Positions 23,401 to 35,400 of a stretch of 64,000 nt of DNA are shown in pieces. Source of the DNA: Sabethes cyaneus (Eukaryota > Arthropoda > Insecta > Diptera > Culicidae); NCBI RefSeq assembly GCF_943734655.1, contig NC_071354.1, forward strand, positions 46,103,544 to 46,167,543, in the 5' to 3' direction. The notes beneath the pieces were generated by a model. That model ran no database searches. It saw nothing but the letters and a program-made list of their open reading frames with translations, and was not told the origin of the DNA. The translations under genes and the position numbers were made by a program. Each line of letters begins with the position of its first letter. Position 1 is the stretch's first letter.

Positions 23401-26400
23401 ACAAGTGCGTTCCAATCACCGCAGGGATTTCGCAAGGTACCATACTGGGCCCGGTGTTGTGGAACGTCATGTATGACGAGATGTTGAAGCTTGAAGCTAA
23501 AGTTCCCAGTAGGGGTTGAAAGCCGTTATGACGTCCACCGTTATGACGTCGAAGAATCCTGAGGTGTACAGGGCCTTTATAGAGCTGGTTAGCTACTGAC
23601 TGACCGTACAGAACAGCTTAAGCGATGGACTGAATATTTTGAACAACTCTTCCGAGTTTCAAATGTCAGAGACCAACAAAACCAGCAGCGTATAACGCCA
23701 ACAGTGCGTCGAATTAATCGCGTCAACTAGGAGGCGCCATCGCTGGGTTGAATTGAAGCAGCCATCAAGAGTATGAAATCCAATGGAGCGCCAGGGACTG
23801 TATTTCAGCCGAAATGCTCAAAGCTGACCCATCTTTGTCAGCCCAGATGATGCATCAGTTTTTCAGCAATATATAAGAAATCGCAACTTTTCCGGTGGAC
23901 TGGATGCAAGGCATATTGGTCAAAGGCTCTAAAACTGTAGACCTAACTGAAGTTATCGCATACTGGCGTGGCATCACGCTGCTCTGTATTACTCTCAAAG
24001 TACTCTGTAAAATAATTCCTAACCGGGTCCAGGAGCAGATCGATACTACTCTCCGGTGGCAGCAAGCTGGATTCCGTGCTGGCCGACAATATCTAGAGCA
24101 TATCGCAACGTTCCGCATTATATTGGAGCAGATCAACGATTTTCAGGACGCGGCGTTCGACCGACTCAATCACGAACACATCTGGGGCGTACTTAAACGT
24201 AGAGGAGTTCCAGATAAGCTAGTCCATCTCATCGAGGCTCATTACGAGGCGTTTTCGTGCAAGGTTTTGCACAACGGCGCCTTGTCCACCCCTATAAGGG
24301 TTACTGCTGGCGTGAGACAGGGCTGCATTTTATCACCGCTTCTGTTTCTCATCGTTATGGGTGAGATATTAGTTGGAGCAATTTACAGTAGACCCAATCG
24401 AGGATTGCCTTGGAATCCTCTAACGATGGAGCAGCAGCAGCTAAACGGCCTTGACCTAGCCGACGACATTGTATTGCTCACCCAGGCAGCTGGTCTAAAG
24501 GCCCCCATACACGTACGTACATGTTGGCCGAAAATGTTGGTGAATTCATGTTCGTCCAACACGCTCGCTTTTGTGTGAGTGCCACGAACCAAGCTGACAG
24601 AAGAAAATGTTCGGCTCGGCGCTCGGTCGGAATGAACCTCCAACATTTTGTTCATTTCCAACCCAACATATGCGTACGTGTATGGGGGCCTTAACAGTCA
24701 ATGTAGCACAAACGTCTATGGTCTATGGTAGTGAACACTAAACTTCACATAGACCACGAACACTAAACTTCACGCCCCTTAATGGTATCACGACTGATAT
24801 AGCCACACGTATCAGGAAGGCCAGGGGTGCTTTTGCAGGTCTGCGAAACATTTGGCACTCAAACCAGATCACTCTACATACGAAAACTCGGACTTTTAAC
24901 TCAAACGTTACATGCATACTACTGTATGCCTGCTAAACGTGGTGCGTCTCAGCGGAGACAACGCAATAGCTGCAGGTATTTATTAATCGGTGCCTGCGAT
25001 TTATCATTCGGGCCTGGTGGCCTGATAACTGTATATCCAATGAGGAACTCCATCGTCGGTGTCATCAACGGCCGATAGCAACAGAAATACGTGAACGTAG
25101 GTGGAAGTGGATTGGACATACCTTGAGGAAAGAAGCAAACAAGATCTGCAGAGAAGCACTCGACTGGAATCCGTAGGAACAGCGCAGAAGAGGCATACCC
25201 AGGGGCACATTGCAGCGCAGCTAAGCCAACGACAACTGGGCTGTAGATGAGAACCTGTCCTGGTGACAGGTAAAAGCCATGGCAGGTAACCGACAGCAGT
25301 GAAGTTCTCTGATTTCATCCCTTTGTTCTGCCGCACCCGTGGACATGGACACATAAGTAAGTAAGTGTTATGAACATTGAAATTTGCTTTTCGTCAATAT
25401 CATGTGTTTATTTTGCCTTTTCAAAGCACCATCGTTCATCCAATACTAGCAAAGCGAACATTTTCCGAAATTGCTTCGGATTATATCTGTAGGTGATTAA
25501 GCATTCTGCAGCATTGGACCCTGATAGTGGGTGCCAGCCCAGTATGTTCAAGCAAAATTTGACATGGGAAATTTTATTCGGCACTTCCGCACGATACATT
25601 CCGCAGTGGCGAATAATCTTGTGTTGCTGAAGGATCTGAATAAAACTGTAAAAAACCGCGAGTGATTGGAAAACATTTAGTTCCAGCCGATCATCAATTG
25701 CTTGTGGAACTTTGGGTAAGCTTCTTTTACAAATATTGAATTTTACAAAGAGTTATTGTATATATTTTATAGACATAATCGAGGTGAAAGAGAGTCAGAC
25801 TGCCTTTTTCCTAAATGAAAAAAAAAAAAATGGAAACGGTAACAAACTACGGCGTAACTCTTGCACAGATATTTTCGGTAACCGAAGACAATGGCGCTAA
25901 CATGCTAGCGGCTGTACGGAAACTGAAAGAAGAATTTGTAATGCTTTCTTTCACAGAAGACGACAATTTCGATTAACTTTATGGACCTACCATTTACGTC
26001 AGATATGTATGAAGCGTTCAAACAGAAACTAAATCTTGTAAGGTGTGCTGCTCATACCCTGCAGTTGACCATTCTTGACATGCTGAATAGCAACAACAAT
26101 CAAACGGGTGAGTCACAGGAATCACAAAAAGTACGAAATACGTGACTAATTTCAATGCCACTTACCTACCTATGTGGTGCCAAACTTGATGATGAACAGT
26201 TTTCTTCAACAAAAATCATTTTGTGAGCAACTGGTCGAACGGTTTCAAGGATTAGGTATTACAAGACACTTTGAAATAATTGAATTTGGTCAAATTTCTC
26301 CGATCACTCTCTGATTTGTATGATAGCATGGCTGATTGCTATAGGTGAAGTTCGAAAGCTTAGCCACAATTCGTTTGCTGTAAAGCTATCAGAAATTATT

Positions 26401-29400
26401 CAAAGTCGATTGGCTAATCTACGACTGTTACAGGCCTTCAGAATGGCTCTTTATTGGAAGGGCAATGTCAAGAAAAAAAAAATCCAAAGCATTAAAGTTG
26501 AAATTTGCTTATGTTTTTAAAGAGGGATCTTATCTGTAAGTTTCCGTTTTTAAAAGTATGCCATTGGTTCTGAATAGTTTTCTTGTAGTAGGTATGAATA
26601 TTAAAGAGTTCTCTTTTTAGTTCTCTATTTACGTTGCATTATTTTTTGACGGGTTGTTATCGCAGGTTTCTACAAAGTTTTTCTTCAACAACAACAAAAA
26701 CTCTTGGTTATGAAATCAGGTATTATTTTGAATAATCTTTAGGACGATAATTTACAATAAACGGAGAATGTGTTGAAGAAAGTGATTAAATCATCAGCTA
26801 TGGACAGTGCTAGTAAAGTGAAGCAAGGTCTGAAGAAAAAGGGTCATAAGAAGCACACTTATTACGTTACTGGTTCTTCATTTGCTTTTATCATTTTCTT
26901 CGTGTATTGAATAAAAACCATGTTCTGTAAATCGACAGACTCACCTTATAGCGCACCGCACTGGGTGCGTTAGCTTTGATCATGTGCAGCGCATGTTCCG
27001 ACATTGGTCGCCTCCGGTTGGGATCGGCGACGGGTCGTGTCATCACCAGGTTGCTGCTCAGAATCATACTGCTGTTCAGATACCACTCTTCCGCTTCGTC
27101 GTCGTACTTTGCCTGCGTGTACAGCCGAGATTTGACCTCTGCCGGGACAAAATTATCGATAATCAACAGCAAGCGTTTCAACTCTTTGATCAGTTCGTTC
27201 TGGGTCATTTCTAGCTCTCGCCGGTCGCGGTTGTGCTCGTCGCGTGTGTCCTGCAGTTCCTGCTTCAATGCCATACACTTTGCGTAGCACTTCTTCAGCT
27301 TTCTCGTCTTCAGTTCAACCTCCTGCTGCAGCGAAGTGAATGTTTCCCGTATTTCCATAGTGGATTCTTCCTGCAGTTCCAGCTGTTGCTGCATTTCTAT
27401 TTCGCGCTTTTTACGCTCGGCAATCTCAGCCATTTTTTTCTCCAACTCAAGCTGGCGTTCGGTGTAAGTGTCGAGAATGTTTTTACCTCCCTTGACTAGT
27501 TGGTTTTCCAGTTCGCTTAATTTTGCTGCTAAAGTTGCAGTTGCTTCTCTTTCCCTCATAAGAGCTTCCTGCGCTTTGGCATCGAGCTCACTGAAGTCCT
27601 GCTCGTTTTCTTTCTCATCTTCTTCCTCCTCTGCTTCCGAATCGGATTTTTCTTCATCCTCCTCGAGACTTTCCTCCCGTTTGACCGGCTTTGGCTTAAT
27701 CTTCCTAACCTTTGGAACGGATTCGCGCTTTTGCCGTTCGGTTATAAGCTGTCTGAGGCGGGCAATTTCCTCCTGGTACTCGCGTAGTTTTGTGTCCTGC
27801 GGGTCTTCATTCATAACTGGTTTGTTCTCGATCGTTTTAGCCCGATGGGCATACCGAAGTGTTGTTAGAGTCTCATTATAATTAAATTCAGATGGGCCTA
27901 TGTTGGCTATCATAATAGTTTTTGAATTACCCCCGAGAGAGTCTTGCAATAAACGTGTCAGCTTTGAATCACGATACGGAACATGAGGAGATTTCTCAGC
28001 CAGAGCAGAAATAACGTTTCCCAGTGACGATAGAGCGCGATTAATTTTGCTAGCCTCCTTCAAGCGTTCGGCGGTGGCCCCTGTCTTGGACTGACGCTCA
28101 CTACCAGCCAGATCAATCAAGTTCAACTTTCCAACCTTGACTAGAGTTGAACCAACTTCACACATCTCAATCTTGATCAAGAAAATCGCATGCGACCGCG
28201 AGCTGTGCTCGTTCATGTTGGTGAACCCAACGGTTCGGTTTTTATTGCCCATATGCATCACATTTAGCATATCTTCTACGCTTTTGCACAGCACCGAATG
28301 TAAATTAGGCACCACGATTCCACCCTCACGTTCGCGCAATTCCAGTGGCGTCGTTGAGTTTGGTTTTAGCAAATCTCGCAGTTCCTCCATGTAGATCTCC
28401 AGATAGGAGACGGCAACCAAAAAATTCATATTCTGCGATCGATTAATATGAGCCCAAATTTGTTCGAACGCCCGGGGAATAATACCCTTCTGGTCAGAAT
28501 CGTTTCGTATGCCCTCCATGGTGTGCGTTTTTCCAGTTCCGGTTTGACCGTAAGCAAAAACGCACCCATTGAATCCCTCCAGCACCGAGTAAACAAGCGG
28601 ACGGACGACCTCATCGTACAGCTGCTGTTGAGTAGACCTGAAATTATGAAGAAACAGCCATTTGAATTTGTTTGAATAATCAAATCTATTGAAAAAAAAA
28701 AAAACTTACGCCCAATCGTACACCGCATCGTACGTGAACATTTTCTTATTTTCCCGTGAAGTTTCATTGCAGTTGAGGATCTCGATAACGCCTCGGCTCG
28801 GAAAGACGTCCACAACCTTCTGAAAGTTTCCGGCCTGTTCCTTGTTGCTAAGCGGTCGACAACGGACGACAACCTGGACGCATTCGTTTTTTGCGCTCTG
28901 TGAAGCAAAATTTAGGGTTTAGTTAGCTAAAATAGAAGTAAGACTTCGCAGACTCCTTTGGAAACAAATCTAGTGGTTAAACAGTATTTGAGCGAAATTG
29001 GGCAGCACTTAGCTTAGTGAGAAGTGATTGATTAAGTGCAATAGAACAAATATTGTAATGCCATCTCCTTACTCATCCCATCATACTGTTGAAACAAATG
29101 TGTAGTGAATTTACTACGAAGCAATAATTATTCTAATTGGACGATTGTCTTTTTTTTGTTTGAAGCACTTTATTTGGACGAGTGAATTCAAAATTATACG
29201 TATTTAGCTGTTTTTAATTTTAAGTCACATTCTCTTTGTAAGAAAAATAGTTGCTGAAAATCTGGTTTGCTTTTTTTCCAGAATAGTAACACAGTAATTA
29301 TCCAAGATAAAAACATGTTTTCTTCGTTTTAAGCGATAAGAAAGCGATAGGCTGGCAACTAGAAGCAAGGTAGTCAGACAGATCTCCTTAGAATCTAGTT

Positions 29401-32400
29401 AGGCGTTTTTGGGATACTGAATTCTTCGTCTTAGTGATCCGTAGAGCAGATGTTTTGAGGATTCGCGACAAAATTTGATGATATTTAATATCATATTGTA
29501 CGGAACCGAGATTATGAAGATGATGTCATGAAACCGATCCTATCATGCTGGATAGTGATTGGAGAGTTGGAGCCACATTTGGCCACTTCGTCTGCAACTT
29601 CATTCCCTTATATACCTCAATAACCAGGAGTGTTTGGGATATAGAATGAGCATGATTATTCTTTGTAGATGATAATAATTTTTATTGACTTGCATTTCGA
29701 GTTAATAAATCTAGATAAATATCCAAAAACTATTAAAATGAAATTTTAAATTTATATCTCTCAAAGACAAAAAATATCATCTAATGTAGGTCCTAATAGA
29801 ATACCGTCTGTAGTTTTGAATAAATGTGCAAGCTGTGTACGCTGTATAAACCTTTACCGCAAATTTGCAACATACACTTCGAGATGTCTTTGTGAAAAAG
29901 TAAGTAAGATCTTACTTTTTTCCACTATTGAAAAAAGAATTTAAATGCAGCATCGAAAATTTCCGGTGAATAAAATATTTATGTGTTGGTTCTCGTTATT
30001 GGAGATTCTCGTTTTTGAGCTATTGATTAGCAAATTAAAATCCTATACTTCGATGGAGCAATATGACTTTTCCCCAAGATGCTCTATAAGCACTAACCTC
30101 TTACAGTTTAGCTCATTCTGTCTTAGACATATGGAGGTTGCAGCTCAGATCAACTCAGACAACACTGACCTGAAAGCCGCTTTTAACCGTATTGACCATC
30201 AAACTTTGTTACGGAAACTCTACCGATTAGAGTTTCTGACGATTTTGTCAGCTAGCTTCAGACATGCTTGACGAATCGTAGATTCTCAGTTAAGCTAGAC
30301 TCTATCGAGGCTAGTAATTTTAGCAATAAGTTTGGTGTTCCACAGAGGAGTAAAATAGGCCCGTTACTTTTCCTCATATACTTGTTACACTTCGAGATTT
30401 TGTAGACAAGATGCTGCAACATTTTCTTTGAGTGTCGTACTCTTAATCAAATTCGCTTAAGAACGCAGCCAATTCGACGCAATGATCACGATCATTAGCT
30501 CTTACGAAAGATCCGAAAGCAATAGATCGCGCTCACTCTCGCACAGCGTTGCCAACCTTTTAGGTTTGTTTGGATTTCCAGACTTTTTGATGCCTGATCA
30601 AACAAAAAAAGACGTTTTTTAAACATTGCACAATGGGCAAAACGAGCTCGTAATCCCAAGAATTAGAAGCCGCTGCCTTGGAATCTTACAAGATACTTAT
30701 TCTTATGTAAAAAAAATGCAGGAAATCGATTGGTGATGGTTTCATCCTGCGCAGACTTCGGGAAGTGGTCCATTCTGCCCTATTTTACCCAAAAATCATG
30801 TTAAAAGCTATTAACCAGTATAAAAGCTTATTTTCCGTCCGTGAAACGAACTCAAATAGCTTCCAAATTTTGTCAAAACATCAGAAGAATCAAATCTAAT
30901 CCATTCCATACTGTGCGAAATGTAGGTATAGTCCATTTCGCCCAATTCACCCCTAAATACATAGTAAAACCTAATTAGAGCGATTAAAACTTAGTCAAAG
31001 ATAAAAACAGTCTTCAAAAAAATGTGTAGTTTATCTGTGTAGAGTTCAGAAGAAGTCTGCGCAGGATGAAACCATCACCAATCGATTTCTTGCCTTTTTT
31101 TACATAAGGATAGGTATCTTGTAAGATTCCAAAGCAGCGGCTTCTAATTCTTGAGATTACGAGCTCGTTTTTGCCCATTGTGCATTGTCTTCCATTCGAC
31201 CAAATGACAGCCAGACTTTTTTATCCTTCTTCACGAAATTTTCGTTAAAACCGGTTGGCAACGGTGCTCTCGTGTCGCATCGACGGCATCAGGCTACGAA
31301 GCCCTACTCAATTGTAATCGAACAGTCATTTTAGTCGAATCAAGGTGCATGGCCACTTCTTCGTTGGTTAAACAAAAGTGCAAATTGAAAACGTAGGTCG
31401 ACGGATGAAACCTGCATATTGGAAAACGATAAAAGAGCAATTTATTTAATACTTTTCCCATTAAGCAAATATTCGACCGTGACACAATAGGCCACGTGCG
31501 ATCCATAGTGACAACACTCTGAATCTTCTACCTCGAAAGGACTACATTGCATGTTCTGGCCATAGTGGTGCTTCATCTTCCATACCTTAAATTGGTAGGA
31601 AATCGAACAGCCAAACTTACGGCAAAGGCAACAGCTCATGATTGTGAAGGTTCATCCAAAACCTAACCGCACTTCTTTTGTTCAGAAGTACTCCAAAAGG
31701 GAAGCATAGTTTAGTTGCATAATGCAAAAGAAAATCGTCTACAAGACATGGAAGGCCATTATCACGTGCAGCGACTCAATCATGCAGCGGAATGAGTTAG
31801 TCACGATCCTCTGGAAGAAAAAATGCCCCAAGGACAGAGATAAGCATAGGCATAAGCATAGGATACCGCCCGTGTGCTGCTACTCCGTTATTGACCAGAA
31901 CGCCACAAGGAGGACAGAGATCGTGAAGAACTAGAACCATTATTCCAGGCCAATGAAACGCGCAAGTTTTACGAGAAAGTGAACCAAACTCGCAAGAGCT
32001 ACACATCTAAACACATCTAACCAGTGAGTGTCGTTGGTTTGATGATGCGAGTTTTTGAGTAACATGGCCAGTCTCTCAATTCAATACTCTAATTCATATC
32101 TATTGGTGGAGTTGAGATAGATAATTGTAATCTTGTGCTCCAATTCAGTACTGCGTTGTTAATATCATTATTGACATTTTAAGATTTGGGCTCTAGGGAG
32201 GATACTTTCGAAGAAGTTATGCCTAGATAAAGCAAGAGCCTCATAATTGTAGTGCACACGCACTGAACTTTCAAGTTCAGAGTCACAAAAGCGGTAAGTT
32301 TCGGTATCATTGCGATATTCTTTAAACGATAAATAGCAGGACAGTGTCCAGTTAGGAGTTAAGTTGTGTTTAAGCAACCGTAGGATTTGGGTAGATAAAC

Positions 32401-35400
32401 TGTTTAGTCTACAACCCTGTATTTGATTCCAACGTGATGCTTTCTTAACTGGTCTTCGTCGAGAGTTATTCTGAGGTGTTCCACTTCATTACTGAATAAC
32501 GACGGCTTTGTGGGGTTTATATTAAGCCCGTCTTGTAAGCATCATCACATGATGGTGTTTAGAGCTCCTAACAAACAACTTTACAGTACTGCGTCAAACG
32601 TTCCTCTGACGATAAGTTCTACGTCGACGGCATAAGTAATAGTCTCATAACCAAGTTGCGATATTTTGTGAAGGAGTGCGTCGGTCACCAGGGTCCAACG
32701 CAAGGAGGAGCGAACTCCTTGTAAACATCCTTTGATCACCGAAATCGCGACCGACGTATCTCTCATTGATGCTGTGATTTCTCTGCTCGAAAGAATTACT
32801 TGAGCTCATTGTAGTGTGGTTGAAATTAAGGACGTGTAATCGAAAGCTCTTTCAATGTCAAGGAATGCACAAAGTGCCGTCTCCTGATTTAACTGATTTC
32901 TCAATAACGTCACTACACAGTGCAGAGTGGTTTCCGTAAATTTGTCGTGTTAGTATGTATGTTGATTTCCACATCAACTTAAGAAACGTTGATATCAGAC
33001 TTATTGGTCTGAAAGCCTTATGAATGGTTTTCTCTTTTTTATCTCCCCCCGGAATGAACACCATCTCTATTTTTCAATTATCCGGGATTTGTTTCAAAGC
33101 GTATCTCCATTTTCTGTAAAAAATGGGTAGAATACCATGCGGACCTGGAGAGTTCATTGGTTCAAAAGAGCGAAGTGCTCATTTGGTGACCTCCGTAAAC
33201 AGTCGGCGTCACATTATGTAATGTCCCATTCCAAAGTAGCTAGGCTTAATTTCATAACACTTTACATTATGCATTTTAATAAAAAAGGAAAGAAAACAAT
33301 GGAAATCAAGTAAGTATTTGTGAACAAGCAATTGTGCTTTATACAGCCAGGGATTGTCCACTAGAATTTTTTTAACATTTTTCTCTAGTCGTCACGAAGC
33401 GCGAGGCTCTGTGCGACCGCACAAATGCTGGCTCTGGATAGAAGGGGTGTGGTCTGTCCCATCTACAAAAAAGGCGATCGGCTTGATTGTTGTAACTACA
33501 GCGGCATCACGTTAGTCAACGCCGCCTACAAGGTGCTCTCCAAGATGTTGTTGCGTCGTCTATCCCCAATAGCAAGACAATTCGTAGGGCTGTATCAGGC
33601 GGGTTATATGGGGGCCCGTGCTATTATGGATCAAATTTTTACTTATTGACAAATTCTCCAGAAATGTCGGGAGTACAACGTGCCCACGCATCATATTTTC
33701 GTGGATTTCAGGGCAGCATACGAAACAGTTGAACGCGAACAGCTATGGCAGATAATGCACGAGTACGGTTTTCCGGACAAACTGACGCGGCTGAATAAAG
33801 CTACCCTGGAGCAATGTGCTAATTGCACGTTTCGGATTGCGTCAAGGGGGTGAACTGTCCTGTATGTTATTCAGTGTCGCTATTAAAGGTGTCATCCGAC
33901 GAGCGGGCATCGAAACGAGAGGATCTATCTTCAGCAAAAGTAGCCAACTCCTAGCCTTTGCAAACTAAAAACGGGGGCTAGGAGAATGGGGCTACAAATT
34001 AATGCGTCGAAAACCAAATATATGGTAGGAAGAGACTCCAGAGAAAAGAACGTTTGCCTCCCACGGACAGTGGCTATGGACGCAGCGATGAATTGCAAGT
34101 GGTTGATGAATTCGTATATTTGGTATCTCTGGTCACTCTCGACAATAATACGAGTAAGGAGATTCAACAAGGCTTTCAAGCTGCAAATCGAGCCTACTTT
34201 ACCCTCAGCAAGACGCTTCGATCAACGAGCATTGGCCGCCACACAAAGCTGACGATATACAAAACGCTAATTCGTCCGGTAGTCCACTACGGACTTGAGA
34301 ATGTAACTTTGCTTACGGAACATATACGTGCTCTTGCCGTATTTCAACGAATGGTGTAGTGGATTATTTTTGGTGGAGTACAAACGGATAGCGGAGAGTG
34401 ACGTAGGCGTATGAACCACGAATTGCAAGTATAACTTGGCGAGATTCTCATCGTATACCTGATGAAAGTTGGAAGACTACGGTGGGCCGCACACGTCGCA
34501 AGGATACCGACCGATTGTGCAGTGAAATCCGTTCTCTTCAAGAACCCCCCTGGCATAAGGAACAGAGGGGCCCAACGTGCTAGATGGCTCGACCACGTTG
34601 AAACCGACTTTCCTGTGCCGAGACGCATAACGAATTGGCGACGAATAGTTCCCGACCGAGTACAGTGGAAAGGAATTCTTGATACGGCAAGAACTGCCTT
34701 GGCTCTCGGCAGGTAGAAGAAAGGCCATTGCAAATAATTTTAAAAGTTTTTGTCACCCCCCCCCCCCCTCGGAAATTGGCTTGAAGAATCGTGGGGGCAA
34801 AAACATAATTTGTAGGATATTAGTTAATTTTTTTTCACAAAATCAATTGTCTGTGGGTTCTACAGCCTGAAAAACTCGAAAAATGAGTGCACGAGTTGAG
34901 TTAATGCTTCTAACATGAAACAGGAATGGAAATTCGAACAACGGAATTTCCGAAAATCGGTCGAAAAATTCCCAAAATCAATTTTTTTTGCTCGATTAAA
35001 AAAATCTGTTTTTTCGCCCCCCTCCCCTTCAGTGGCCTAATACCGGAAGGACAAAAAATATTTGTAATGGCCTAAGTAGACCATCTCATGTCTCTCAAAG
35101 GCCATATGGCCGATTCCACATCCTGAACAAGTTCCTCCGAAATCCGTTCCGTGCTTGGAACAGAAAAGAAACTTATAAATCTTAATCGAATATACTTGAG
35201 CTTTGTTGCTCGCATTCCTTGTGCAAAACAATACGAGGTGCACCAGTTTAATTAGTTTCCACCAACCGTGCCGAATAAAAACCAGGCTGCGTCGTACTGC
35301 GCTGATGTAGGGTCGACAGGCTGCGAATAATGCATCTCTTATGATGATTTCAAACACTTCAGATTCGGAACACAAAGGCGTTATGCCTCAGTTGTTCGCC

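Noticed and set aside
35037..35375. 112-codon minus-strand frame with several cysteines
   Set aside because: No family match, and it starts within a MITE end; likely chance.
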